Shown here in pieces: positions 33,620 through 46,816 of a stretch of 64,000 nt of DNA. The stretch is from the NCBI GenBank assembly GCA_028671895.1, contig CM053802.1, forward strand, positions 40,710,201 through 40,774,200. Reading direction: 5' to 3'. The translations under genes and the position numbers were made by a program. This DNA comes from Oenanthe sinensis (lineage: Eukaryota; Streptophyta; Magnoliopsida; Apiales; Apiaceae). Each line of letters opens with the position of its first letter. Position 1 is the stretch's first letter. The notes under the pieces are model-generated. The model was not told the DNA's origin, made no database searches, and saw only the letters and a program-made list of their open reading frames with translations.

Positions 33620-36060
33620 ATGAGTACTCAAAAGGTAACGAGCATCAAAATTCCATCATTCGACAAAGATCATTATAACCTATGGAAGCACAAGATGCAG
33701 TTATTTATTGGGATCGCCAATCCCAAATATGCATTGATCTTAGAAAAAGGCATTAAACCTCCAATAACAGTTATTCTCGAACACGAGGTAGATGAGATCG
33801 TAATTCCCCACAGACAGTTCCAAAAAGTCTAGCTGACTACACAATTGAAGAAAAGGAAGCTGTATCCCTGGACAATAACCTCAAGCTTATACTGATAGAA
33901 TCCCTAGACTATGTCATGTACAATCATGTGCTCAACTGCAAGACCGCCAATCAAATCTGGGATACTATAGAGATTATCATTGAGGGGACGGAGGAAGTGA
34001 AAGAGAATAGACTGGAAATCCTGACTTCCCAGTACGAACAGTTTAGGTCCAACCCTGGTGAGGGTATCTCTAAGGTGTTTCAGAGATTGAATAAATTAAT
34101 GAATGAGCTCAATCTAAACGGGAAGTATTACTTGAACCAGGAGGTCAATAGGAAGTTTTTACTGACCCTGCCAGAGCATCTGGAACTTAGGATTGCAGCA
34201 ATCCGGGAATCTAGGGACATGAAAGAGGTTACCCTAGAGAGACTCTACGGAGTACTGAAGACCTATGAATTAGAACAGATTCAGACCAGAGAGACCTACG
34301 ATAGAGGTAAGGTTATAAGTTCATCCAAAGCACTGATAGTGGAAGCACGAGAGAAGAAAGAAGTGAAGGCTGTTGCACCTTCTAACAGTACAGTGGAGTA
34401 TGTGGTTCCAGAATTTGGACATACTTCAGATAATAGAGAAGACGGTGAGTTCTACACTTTGGAAGAACTGGATTAGCTGTATGATGAGTCTCTAGCTATG
34501 GTTGCCAGGAGGTTTGGCAACATGAGATTTCGAAGGAACCCTTCCTATAAAGTAAAACCTAATTTTGGAAGTTACCAAAAAGGAGGGTCTTCAACAGCTG
34601 AATCAAGAAGCGGCTAGAAGACCAGCTTAGTTGATAGAAGCAAGTTTCGTTGCTTCAACTGCAATGAGCTAGGCCACTTTGCAACTGAATGCAAAAAGCC
34701 GAAGCAAGGGAAAATGAGAGTGTCTTATGAAGATCTCCAGAAAAAGTATGATGCACTTGTGAAGAAGCATCAAGGAAAGTCTTATCTAGCAAAGGGAAAA
34801 AGCTGGGACGACTCAGACAATGATGATGAGGAAGAGCTGAGAAATCTTGCTCTAATGGCTTCATCCGAGGAATCACTGTCTCCCACCCGTCAAGGAGGAA
34901 TAGATGTAAATCCTTCTTGCCCTAAAATGTTTGCATTGCTAGGTAAAGAACTAGATGGCGAAAGAGACAAGGTTAAGAAACTCAGACTCAAAGTCAAAGA
35001 GTTAATTGATGAGACTGAAGTTCTTAAACAGTTAAAAAGAAATCATGACAAGTTGACTGACCAGTTGACTAAAGACTTAGCTTTTCAAGTCAACAAAGTC
35101 AAGTGTTATATTGATGTTGAAACTTATCTCAGAAACCAGATAGTGGAAGAAAAGAAAAGGTGTCTAGCCTATGAAAACTCCTCTTACATTGTAAAAAACC
35201 TAGTTGACCAACAGGTGATAAAATGAAAAGTTGGAATAGGGTTTGAGTATAATGAATCTGTAGGAAAGGCAAGCAACATTACCCCATTCAAGCAAAGTGC
35301 TAAAGAAAGGGGTATTCCTCATGTTGTTAAGGACGCACGTAAATCTCTTTTCATAACACCTGTAGCAGAACCAATCCTTGAGAGCTCTATAATGATTGCC
35401 TATGAAATGAATTTAGAGGATCTTGAGGAAGAGAAGAAAAGAGAGGAACAAGCGAGGGACATAAAAGGAGTAAATGTCCAAGAAGAGATAATTGTGCCCA
35501 AGACACCAAGGAAAGTTGTGGGAACTTCTGATTTCCCCAAACCTGGTATAGGTGCTAAGAACTTAAAGAATAATTTGAACAAACCTAACAATAAGTTTGT
35601 TAAAAGTAAGAATAGTAACAATCAATGTCATTCTACTGAGAACTTTAAGACTGTTGAAAAAGTTAAAGTAGAAACTGTTAAGACACCTACTGCTTCGAAT
35701 AACATGCCTGCTATTGATGTATACCATAAACCTTGTGGTGTTTTAAATTGTATTTTATGTGCTTTTAATGATATGACTTCTTACTTTAAACGCATGATAG
35801 CTAAGAAAGATAACATGACACCTAGAAAATGCATCAATAATAAATTTGCTAAATCCAAGACTGCGACTCCTTCCCCTGAGAAGAAAGAATCATATACTCC
35901 CAAGTCTAAACAGAAAGTTGTTAAGACTATTTATAGGAAGGTAGGAACAATCAAGGAAGATAATGATGTTATTCGAAAAGGATCTGTTGTCAAAGCTGAC
36001 AAAGGTCAATTCTTTAAGTATGTCAGACCCAATCAATTTTGGGTTACGAAGATAAATTAA
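33620..36060 (+). pseudogene. Element 1 gag, broken
   Basis: Gag opens MSTQKVTSIKIPSFDKDHYN with the WKHKMQLFI signature of plant copia gag, then a region ending LERLYGVLKTYELEQIQTRE. A CCHC zinc knuckle (CFNCNELGHFATEC) is intact at 34651-34692. A single-base loss near 33820 shifts the frame; after it the frame holds, but TAG at 34474 and 34615, TGA at 35224 and TAA at 36058 interrupt it. The long Lys-rich tail between knuckle and protease fits the large gag of the Sirevirus lineage. No protein longer than about 220 residues can be made without readthrough. Confidence 0.85.
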
Positions 36061-36105
36061 TCCGTTTGATATGTGCAGGGAGTTAAATAGGTAAACCGGG
36101 TTATA

Positions 36106-39100
36106 TGGATCCTGGACAGCGGATCTTCAAGGCATATGACCGGAGATAGAGCCCTGCTATCAGACGTGGTTGAGAGAGCTGGCCCAATCGTCACATTTGG
36201 AGATAACAACAAAGGAATGACTACGGGATATGGCAAGTTAAATACTGAGAATGTTATCATTGAAAACGTCTCTTTAGTGGAAGGACTTAAGCACAATCTA
36301 CTCTACGTCAGTCAATTTTGTGATAAAGGGTACAAAGTAAACTTTATCAAGGAGAAATGCTTAATAGCTCATTCTAAAGATGATAAACTGGCCTTGCGTG
36401 GAGTAAGGAAAGGAAACTTGTACGTAGCCGATCTCAACTCAGGAACTGAAGATGAAGCAAACTGTTTCTACTCAAAGGCTTCATCAGAAGAAAGCTGGCT
36501 ATGGCACAAGAAACTCTCACATCTAAACTTCAAAACAATGAACTCTTTAGTCAAGAGAGATTTGGTGAGAGGACTGCCTCCGATGGAATTTGCACAAGAA
36601 GGATTGTGTGAGGCATGTCAGAAAGGGAAGTCAAAGAAAGCAAGTCACAGAGGCACAAACACTACAAACATCACTGAACCACTTCAACTCCTTCAAATGG
36701 ATTTATTTGGTCCAGTAAATATAATGTCTATGTCAAGAAAGAAATACGCCTTAGTGATTGTGGATGACTTCACAAAGTATACGTGGGTTTTATTCTTCAA
36801 CTCTAAGGATGAAACTCCACAATTGGTGATTGATCATATAAAACTGATTGAGTTAGATTCAAAGTTAACTGTCCGAGCAATTAGATCAGATAATGAAACA
36901 GAATTCAGAAATAAAGTTCTGAATAACTTCTGCTCAGATAAGGGGATAACAACGCAATATTCAGCGCCAAGAACTCCGCAACAAAATGGAGTTGTAGAAA
37001 GGAAAAATAGAACCCTGATTGAAGCTGCAAGGACTATGCTAAGTGAATCAAGGTTACCCATCTACTTCTGGGCTGAAGCAGTTAATACAGCTTGTTATAC
37101 TCAGAATCGAACTCTGATCAACAAAGATCATATGAAAACTCCCTATGAATTAATGGCTGGCAAGAAACCAACTCTCAAGTACTTTCATGTATTTGGAGCC
37201 AAATGCTTTGTGCTAAAAGATGGAGATGAACATCGTGGCAAGTTTGAGGCCAAGGCACATGAAGCTATTTTTGTCGGATATTCAAGAAGAGCATATAGGG
37301 TGTACATATTTGATCAACACCAAGTAAAAGAAAGTGTCAATGCAACTTTTGATGACACTAAACTCCCAAGTATCCAAACTGAAGATCCTTCCGAGTCATT
37401 AAAATTTAATAATCATCCAGACTCAGATTCGGATAGTGAAGAAGAACCTGAAGCTGTTACAGGAGATAGTAATGGAAACAATGATGATAATGATCCAGGT
37501 AATAGTGGTTGAAACAATGGTAACACTGGAGATACTACTAATACCAGTGGTGGATCAACAAGTCATCCTGGCAGCAACTCAGGGGGAGATGCAGGATCAA
37601 CTGGCAGAACACAACATCACAATGAATTTCGAGGCGAATCATCAAGATCAAACCTACCCAGAGAAAGGATATGGAGCAGAGATCATCCTTTTGAATTGAT
37701 CATAGGTGTTCCAGATGTTGGAGTAAGAACCAGAAGTGTAACTTCAAATGAATGTTTATTTTCAGTTTTTCTATCTCAAGAAGAACCAAAGAAGATTGAA
37801 GATGCATTAATTGATCCAGATTGGGTTCTTGCCATGCAAGAAGAGCTCAATCAGTTCGAGAGACAAGAAGTGTGGACATTGGTACCCAGGCCTAAATATA
37901 GATCTGTTATTGGAACGAAATGGGTATACAGGAACAAGTTAGACGGTGATGGCATTGTTACGAGGAACAAGGCCAGACTGGTTGCAAAGGGTTACTCCCA
38001 GGAAGAGGGAATTGATTATGATGAGACCTACGCACCAGTTGCAAGACTTGAAGCCATCAGGATATTTCTGGCATTCGCAGCACATTCCAATTTTAAAGTC
38101 TATCAAATGGATGTGAAGAGTGCTTTTCTGAATGGAGAGCTAGAAGAGGAAGTATATGTTGAACAGCCCCTGGCTTTGAAAATCCAGAGTTTGCTGATTT
38201 TGTGTATTTTCTATTCAAAGCCCTCTATGGACTCAAGCAAGCACCGAGGACATGGTATGACACTCTCTCTGTGTTTTTACTTGAAAATGGTTTCATTAGA
38301 GGTGTTATAGATAAAACTCTCTTTTACAAACTGCATGAAAAAGATATGATATTTGTCCAAGTTTATGTTGACGATATTATATTTGGTTCTACTAACGAAA
38401 ATTTGTGCAAAAGATTTTCTAAGTTAATGCAGAGTAGGTATGAAATGAGCATGATGAGTGAGCTGTCATTTTTCCTTGGATTGCAAATAAAGCAAAAGAA
38501 AGATGGGATTTTTATTTGCCAATCAAAGTACGTAAGGGATCTTCTAAGGAAATACAATCTAGAAGATTCTTCACCGGCAAAAACCCCAATGCCAACAGCC
38601 ACCAAGCTTGACAAAGATGAAACTGGTAAGAAAGTTGACATCATGATAGGCTCATTATTATATCTAACTGCTAGTAGACCCGATATAATGTTTGCAACAT
38701 GCTTATGTGTAAGGTTTCAATCTGACCCTAGGGAATCTCATCTTATAGCTGTTACAAGAATTTTTAGATATCTGAAGGGTACACCAAATCTCGGAATTTG
38801 GTACCCTAAAGATATCGGTTTTGAACTAATAGGCTATACAGATTCAGATTATGCAGGATGTAGGATGGACAGGAAAAGTACTTCTGGAAGCTGTCAGTTT
38901 CTAGGACAACGGTTGATCTCCTGGTACAACAAGAAACAGTACTCAGTATCTACCTCGATAGCCGAAGCAGAATACATTGCGGCAGGTAGTTGTTGTGCAC
39001 ATATCTTATGGATAAGGAATCAGCTGAATGATTATGGACTTGCGCTAACTAAAATTCCAATACTATGCGATAACACAAGTGCCATAGCAATTTTCAACAA

Positions 39101-39293
39101 TCCTGTACAACATTCAAGGACCAAGCACATAGACATAAGGTATCATTTCATCCGAGAGAATGTCATGAATGGAACTGTAGTGTTACATTTTGTACCCACA
39201 GAAGATCAAATTGCTGACAGCTTCACGAAACCACTTGATGAATCCACTTTCTCAAAGTTGGTTAGTGAGTTAGGGATGTTAAACATGAATTGA
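36106..39293 (+). pseudogene. Element 1 pol (protease, integrase, RT, RNase H), broken
   Basis: Order AP-INT-RT-RH identifies Ty1/copia. The protease site WILDSGSSRHMTG begins at 36106. Integrase has the HHCC finger (HKKLSHLNF to CEACQKGK), and the DDE residues in LQMDLFGP, IRSDNETEF and NGVVERKN; NETEF replaces the usual NGTEF. TGA at 37510 interrupts the integrase-RT linker. RT shows QMDVKSAFLNG, then a one-base loss near 38165 shifts the frame, and YVDDIIFGS follows at 38363. RNase H (YTDSDYAGC) reads through to the natural end LGMLNMN at 39293. Catalytic residues remain but the frame is interrupted twice. Confidence 0.9.
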
Positions 39294-41255
39294 TTATTGC
39301 ATGATGTTTTAAATTGCATATTTAATTTTAAGCAAACCTTGTATATATACTGTATATATTCCTTAAAAGATATCAAAAACAAACAAACAAAATGAAAAAT
39401 AAAACTCAAAAAGATTTTCCTTATTTTTGTACAGTTTTATTTATTTAGCATCTCTACTGTAAATATTTTATATTATTGTTGTTTTCCAATAATTGGCATA
39501 TATTATTTATATATATAAGTATGTATAGTTTTAGTTGTTTTTCAACATTGGTATCCTTATTTTTATTTATGTTTTTATATTTTTATTTATATATAAATAT
39601 GCGCTGATTATTTCACGTCTCTTTTGAGAAGTAGAAAAGATCTATGAGCTTGATCATCCAATTGTTTCTAATAGTAAGATCCTAATCATTGGCATCAATC
39701 TCTATCCAAGATCTTAGAACCAAACAAACAAACACTATCACATCTGTCTATCTAACCATTAAACAGAATATCTAATTATTAACAATGAGGGAGTCAATGC
39801 CTTAAGTGCATTTGATAAGGTTGGTGATGTGAGTGAACTAATAGCTCTGTCTGCAGAAAGGTGGTTCAAATATATATAAAAACTGAGACAACTGTTAGCT
39901 CATCTATGTTCTCTCAAAAGGATACAGACTTGGAAAAGACAAAACTGTTACTAGGTTCATTATCTTAACAGAGTGAGTCTATTGAATTCAGCCTGTCAGC
40001 CAAGGCTACCAGCAAAGAGTTAATTTCATCTGACATTTTTCAAGAAATCACAAATATTGTCTTATTTTTAGGGACCATCAAGGGACCAAAAATTTAAGGA
40101 CCAACTTGGGACCAAAAGGGACCAAGATGGAGCAATTGAAATATCACATGAAGGATGAATTGACGGTAGCAATTATTCTAAACTTCCATATCAAGGAAGG
40201 AAGAATGATTGATGATTCTGACTGAATCAACATGCCTTCACAGGCATCAGGAGAAAACTTGGATCATGTGCTACATTATAGATCCTTGTCTCCTTCCCCA
40301 GATGGAACATATCCGGATTCCTAACGGAATAGATCATCTTAGATGATCAACAACGCACTGAATCTATTCCTGAAGCAATTCAGTTTATAAAATCAAATAT
40401 TTTAATAGATTCAATTGAGGACGGGGATTTACGAAACCCCATTGCACCACCAGTGACCTCTCTTGAAGGGGCTATGGTGATATTTCTTGCATGTACAAAA
40501 GACTGAGTCATCCGTACTGAGAGAAATATAGTGATGTGAGAAAAGAGTGAAACACAAGTAAGGAAGAGTGAAAATATATATTCTATGAGTGAAACACTTA
40601 GAGAGTATATGAGCGAAACACTTGTGAGGAACACAAAGTAAAATCACACACTAGCACACTTACCGAATCCCTTTCCCAATTCCCTGTTACAGATCTCAAA
40701 TGTTACTGAACCAAGGTGGAAATTTCTCCAGAAAAGGACTGTTAAAATTATTAAGAGGATTACTCAACTAAGGGGGAGAATTACTAAGAGGATTACTCCA
40801 AAGTGTTAAAGTGTTCAACTAAGGGGGAGTAGATCAAAAGGGGAGAAGTAAACAAAGACTTTTGCCAGAAGAGGATTACTCAAATGTTGAACAAGAAAAG
40901 TTAGATAATTTACGAAAAAGGAAAATGAATCTACCTTGGGTGAGAAGTAAAAATAGAAGTTTAAAATTCAAAGGAAAAGTGGTAAGAAGAGAACAGACAT
41001 CATCTCTGCCATCCTAAGGGGGAGTAGTGATGAGTCTGAGAAATGAAGATAATATTACATGTATAATATGTTCAGTGCTAGAGGAACAAACATCTTTCAT
41101 TTCAGTTAACTCAGAAAATCTGGAAATGTATTATATAATCTAGAGAACAATTTATTATTTACAGTTCTTAAATATCATATTATTTTCTTAGTTGTTAGTT
41201 GAGTTATCTTCTAGGGATTTGTATGTTAAATGCTTAACAACAAATAGGGGGAGAT
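39294..41255 (+). other. Element 1 3' region with repeated polypurine tracts, no third ORF
   Basis: AAGGGGGAG-type tracts occur near 40770, 40811, 41018 and 41245-41255; the last abuts the 3' LTR and is the functional PPT by position. Multiple upstream PPT-like tracts are a described feature of Sireviruses. An env-like ORF, as present in elements 2 and 3, is not recognisable here. Confidence 0.7.
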
Positions 41256-43037
41256 TGAAAGACATATGACAAGGCCTATTTGTAATAGATGACAACTCAA
41301 CTCAAGTAAGAAAATTATGTAAGTAATAGATACGGAGGAAGGAATCAAGATGAAGACAGTCAACTAGACACAAAGAATCCTAATATCAGAAGTGTTCTAA
41401 TGAAGCTGCTACTCTACACCGGTAGAAGTTCATTAATATGTTCAAGCGTCGGCGAAAAATAAAGGAGTAGTATTTCAGAAGAGTTCAGAAGATACAGAAG
41501 ATTTCAAGTGCCTACTACAAAGAGATTCCAAGAAAAGAAATATTGAAGACAAAGCTAGAAGCAAGACAAGACACAAAGACCACTACAGAAGAAATGAGAA
41601 TCAATATTGTAGTTAGTCATCCGTGAACCTGACCAATGCACAGGGTGATAACAATGTCAGTGAAGATTCGTCATCAAAAAGTTCAAGTGGTTAGAAAGGT
41701 TATTGTTGAAGAACAGAAGAGTTTTATCTACATCAACAATAGTCAAGCCTTTAATTTAATTCTCTATTAATTAATTAAATTAATTAGTTAATTTAATTAG
41801 TAAATTAATTCACTCAGAATTAATTTATTTTTTAAATTAATTAAAGGATTAATTAATTTAGAACTATTTTAGAATGACAGAAGAAAGAAGCTGGAAGCTC
41901 AAAGGGATACATAAACAGCCAAACATGCCTGATAGTACTGACTTGAAGAAAAGACGGAAAAAGAATTGACACGGAAGAAATGCAGAGTAATATATTCGTA
42001 AAAGTGGAACCCCGGTTGGAATTGATTTATCATTCCCAAGTGAAAAAGAGTTTGGTTCCAGACGTTCAGGAGACCGCAGCTTAGAGCGTAATGATTTATT
42101 TTAATTAATAAATATTTTATTTATTTAGTAAATTATATTTATAAATATCTAAATAATATTAGATATTTATTTTTATAATTTCTGAATTAAATTTATTATT
42201 TATTAATCAAAGATTATAAGTTATGCGGGTCTAAAAGCATTTCTACGGGACTATTTAAAGAACCTACGTCTAATCAAACAAAGAAATGGTCAGGTGGTTT
42301 TATGTGGTTTAAAAGCAGCCAATCAGGCCACGCCACATGTCCAACCAATTGAAAAGGAAAGAATTGGCAGGTGGTTTCAAGAAGTCATACCGAGTGTTTA
42401 AATTCAAGTCATACCGAAGCCCAATTCCAAGTCATACCGAGCTTCAATCTAATGAGTCATACCGAAGGATTTCTTTATTGAGTCATGCTGATTTTAATTT
42501 TAATTAATTAAGTCATTCTGATTTAGTTAATTTAAAAGAAAATCCAGCATGACTTACAATAAGTCATACCGAATTTTGACTGAGTCATACCGAAGGAAAC
42601 AAGTCTTGCCCAGCCTTTTTATGAGTCATACAAGTGTTAAATCAATTAAGAAAAAGGTCATTTTGGGATGAGTCATGCTAGCTTTTCAACCTCTATAAAT
42701 ATGAGGTTTTGGCTTCATTTTTCAGTTGTTCAAACATTCAAATTCAGAAATTTGTCTGCATTATAATATTCACAGATTTCTGTGCAAGTTTGGAATATAA
42801 TTGTTTTACTCGAACAATTCATGTCAAAATCGTTCTAAGCTTTTAAATAGTTATATAAACTTTCTACTTATTAATTTTGTAATACTTTTTAAGTTAAATT
42901 TATATCTTCTACTTGAACAGTATTTCATCATAATTAATATTTCGTGTGAATTTAAAATAATATTTTTAAATCCAATATTTCGTGATTAAATTAAGATATT
43001 GTATTCAACCCCCCTTCTACAATATCAGGGACCAACA
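41256..43037 (+). repeat. Second LTR of element 1
   Basis: It starts TGAAAGACATATGACAAGGC after the PPT and ends ACCAACA. It is not followed by host DNA but by another primer-binding site and gag sequence. Confidence 0.9.
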
Positions 43038-43977
43038 CTTGGCATCAGAGCTGGTTGATATATTAAATATCAGATCCGAACCAAATATTCCGTGACTCAT
43101 ACAGATCTCAAAAATTATTTTTTCGAAATAATTTTTTATTCGAAATAATTTTTTTTAAAAAAAAGTAATTTTGATCAAAAATTATTTTTGATCAAAAATT
43201 ATTTTCAGTCAAAAATTAAAATATTTTTTGAAACACTTAACTTTTAATCTTATTTAAAGATGAGTACTCAAAAGGTAACGAGCATCAAAATTCCATCATT
43301 CGACAAAGATCATTATAACCTATGGAAGCACAAGATGCAGTTATTTATTGGGATCGCCAATCCCAAATATGCATTGATCTTAGAAAAAGGCATTAAACCT
43401 CCAATAACAGTTATTCTCGAACACGAGGTAGATGAGATCGTAATTCCCCACAGACAGTTTCCAAAAAGTCTAGCTGACTACACAATTGAAGAAAAGGAAG
43501 CTGTATCCCTGGACAATAACCTCAAGCTTATACTGATAGAATCCCTAGACTATGTCATGTACAATCATGTGGTCAACTGCAAGACCGCCAAGCAAATCTG
43601 GGATACTATAGAGATTATCATTGAGGGGACGGAGGAAGTGAAAGAGAATAGACTGGAAATCCTGACTTCCCAGTACGAACAGTTTAGATCCAACCCTGGT
43701 AGGGTATCTCTGAGGTGTTTCAGAGATTGAATAAATTGATGAATGAACTCAATCTAAACGGGAAGTATTACTTGAACCAGGAGGTCAATAGGAAGTTCTT
43801 GCTGACCCTGCCAGAGCATCTGGAACATAGGATTGCAGCAATCCGGGAATCTAGGGACATGAAAGAGGTTACCTTAGAGAGACTCTACGGAGTACTGAAG
43901 ACCTATGAATTAGAACAGATTCAGACCAGAGAGACCTACGGTAGAGGTAAGGTTATAAGTTCATCCAAAGCACTGAT
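43038..43977 (+). pseudogene. Extra truncated internal copy of element 1 (PBS, leader, gag part)
   Basis: After the second LTR the sequence repeats the 5' interior: PBS at 43040, leader, and gag from 43260. It matches 33620-34345 at about 98 percent, lacks the copy-1 frameshift at 33820, but has its own one-base loss near 43702. Homology stops after AAAGCACTGATA at 43977; the next bases, CTGAAGACCTACGGTA, look like filler assembled from nearby gag sequence. The arrangement is LTR-internal-LTR-partial internal. Confidence 0.85.
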
Positions 43978-45808
43978 ACTGAAGACCTACGGTAATTGAA
44001 CAATATCATTTATTTGTAATTCATAACTTTTTTATCAACGATTATAATCAAGCACATGGAGTCACGATACCAACTCATAATTTTAGTAACTCAACTGTAT
44101 CTGCGAGATACATATCATCATTATAATATTTATTCATTCTATTAAGATCTATTATATCCATACATTATTCCTTATATAGATTCATCCTTCAGAGATATAA
44201 TAGCTTTTAAGAGAACTCAAATTTGAAATATTATATACATATATATTATTCTTCTGGAATATTTTGATAATAAATTATAATAAAGTGTTTAACCGCATAA
44301 CATTTCCTCTATTATTCATATCTATAAAAAAATATTAATCTATATCCTTCGTGGATTTCACAGAAAACTAAACATATCAAAAAGTGTCATAAAAAAAGTG
44401 TTTGCATAGAGACAACTTCTGATTGTTTGCATAGTGTCATTTCATTTGAGTGGTAAAAGTTCTAATAATATTATATAAATTAAATATAATTTATAAGAGG
44501 CACATTGTGATATTGAATATTATCATCTATAAAAAAATGTGTGAGGATACAAGTCATCTAGTATTAATCATAGTACGTCTAACTTTTCCACTAATTTAAA
44601 TATTGTGTCATCGTAAATCTTGTTTTAACACAATTTTTTATAATCATTTTCTCATATTACATAGATCTAACATACCATCACTTATGAATATCCACTCAAA
44701 TCATATTGCAACAATTATAAAAATTTGACTGAATTTTAAAGAGGGATAGTAGGTATGCACAAGAATGAGTTTTAAATATTAACAATTTAATATTCATGCC
44801 ACAAATATAAAATGAAACTTAAAATATATATGGACATTTCAACATAATTGCATATATCGATTAATCCAAAACTTAGAGAATATCCAAAACATAGAGAATA
44901 AACTTACTCCAAAAATAACATAACCATATGTAAATATTCAGAATTGACCTTTCAGAAAATAGACAATTTACATCATGTAAAAGTCTATATTTCAAGATAT
45001 GTAAAATATGAAACTTATAGATAATGTTAAAAGGTTTACAGAATATTAAATCTCATAAAAAGTAAATTAATAACGAATTAAAAGTAAAAAAATATGGGTA
45101 GCTATAATCGAAAAATAATAAACTCCTGGATAGATTCTAATTTATACCTTTTAAAAATAATAAATATCATAAAAGGTAGTAAAATATGATAATAACTTAA
45201 AGGTCTCAAAAAGATCTTTCCGAATTGATATTACACATAATTGTTGGATGTATATTCAATTTTATATGATTTTTCAAAATTGTAGTATCCTATTTTCGAA
45301 GTCACACCAACAATCTATACATATGGCAGAATTTCATTAACGTACATGTTGAATCTCAAAAATCCTAAACCACGAAAGTTGCAGAAAATTAAGATATTTT
45401 TCCGAAAAGTCTAAAATCATACAATTTCGAGGTAAATTTAATTTAATATAATTTTTAAGAGATATGTTAACTAGCATAACTCAGACATATAAATTTAGAA
45501 TAATATCATGAAAATGAAAAGAATGGTAAAGATGCGTACCTCAAAATCTTAAAGTATGATTACCAATTCTCTAAAATTTCAAATTTGCACCTTAAACATC
45601 CTTCAAGATTAACTTGATGATTGAAAAGAACCTTGAATCGATGAATAAAATGCAACTCATGCTTTGTCACTGAAAACACCCTTAAACGATTAACCACTTG
45701 CAGTTTGAACCAAATCAACCCATCAAAATAAATTTTAAACCTTATCTTCTTGAATACAAGATGCACCATCATACTACCAGAACGGAAGAGCAAGTCGTGA
45801 TGATAACG
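43978..45808 (-). other. Interior of the outer element, right part; non-coding
   Basis: AT-rich, with no protein-like frame. At its right end, read on minus directly after the LTR, CGTTATCATCACGACTTGCT occupies the primer-binding position. Confidence 0.5.
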
Positions 45809-46014
45809 TGTTACAAATATATTATAATAGATATATGAGAAAGAGAAATGAAGAAGAAAATATTGTATTTCTTGAAGTGTGTTTACAAGTTCACATATGG
45901 TGCCACGTATGGTGCCTATTTATAGGCTTACAAGTTATAAGTTACAAGAAACTAAAAAGCCAAAAGTCTCATGTATACAAAAGGTCTAGAATTTTAGATA
46001 TGAAAAGCCAAAGG
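45809..46014 (-). repeat. Outer-element LTR, first fragment (split by element 2)
   Basis: It matches 30137-30423 from TGTTACAAATATATTATAAT through AAAAGCCAAAGG, where element 2 interrupts. The remaining 57 bp resume at 57218. Confidence 0.8.
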
Positions 46015-46779
46015 TGTTAGGAATATATTCATTTGATGATGTACAAAATGCTAGAACAGAGTCTAGCTTAGTTTATTTGTAATAAGTCTTTCTAGTCTCT
46101 GAAATGTATAATCAGAGTCTAGATAGTCAACATTCATGTTACTTGTACTTAGAAGAATTTCTGTAGAAAGTGAAACCAGATTCTGCATGAAGATCAGAGT
46201 CTGGAAGGTGATCAGAGTCTATAGACTATCAGAGTCTATGATCTATCAGAGTCTACATATGATCAGAGTCTGAAGATCATCAGAGTGTGAAGGTTTCAAA
46301 GTCTATACAGTTAAAGTTAAATTTGGAAGCAGATCACAGGAATGGGAAGTCTTCGAAGATCAAGATAAATATATTGCAGATATGCTATGGGAAAGAAAAA
46401 GAATTCTAGAAGGAAACTATCAACTAATAATTAGGAATTATATTCCTATTGTAATTTATCTTTCTGTTATTAGTTGATAGGTAGCTCTCTATACAAACTC
46501 TATGTAACCTAATTGTAAAAGTGTGGAAGTCGAAGCATAATTTGTCTGAGTGATATTTTTGTGAGAGCATAGAGATAGAGAGAGTTGCTGTGATAAATAC
46601 AGAGAAGTTGCTAGGGTTTGTGTACACCCTATGAGAGTTTTGTATTTAAAAATCAATAATACAAACAGTACTTATTCATATCTTTGTGTTTGAGTTTTGT
46701 TTTTAATTTGATTTTAAATCAGGCAGAAAAGACACACAAGTATTCAACCCCCCCTTCTACTTGTGCAACTAGGAAAATA
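46015..46779 (+). repeat. 5' LTR of element 2
   Basis: It starts TGTTAGGAATATATTCATTT. Positions 46050-46320 hold about nine TCAGAGTCT-type motifs, two of them mutated relative to the 3' LTR. The shared end is ACTAGGAAAATA. Confidence 0.95.
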
Positions 46780-46781
46780 AT

Positions 46782-46793
46782 TGGTATTAGAGC
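46782..46793 (+). promoter_or_regulatory. Primer-binding site of element 2 (TGGTATTAGAGC)
   Basis: One mismatch (C to T) to the initiator-tRNA-Met complement, two bases past the LTR. Confidence 0.85.
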
Positions 46794-46816
46794 CTAACGT
46801 TTAAAATCGATCAAAG

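Noticed and set aside
45560..45793. 77-codon minus-strand ORF beside the outer-element LTR
   Set aside because: It begins right after the primer-binding site but has no gag signature and is not longer than chance in this region.
46180..46320. Regularly repeated short motif reminiscent of a CRISPR-like array
   Set aside because: The repeat is only 8-10 bases, spacing is irregular, it sits in an LTR of a plant retroelement and recurs in coding DNA.
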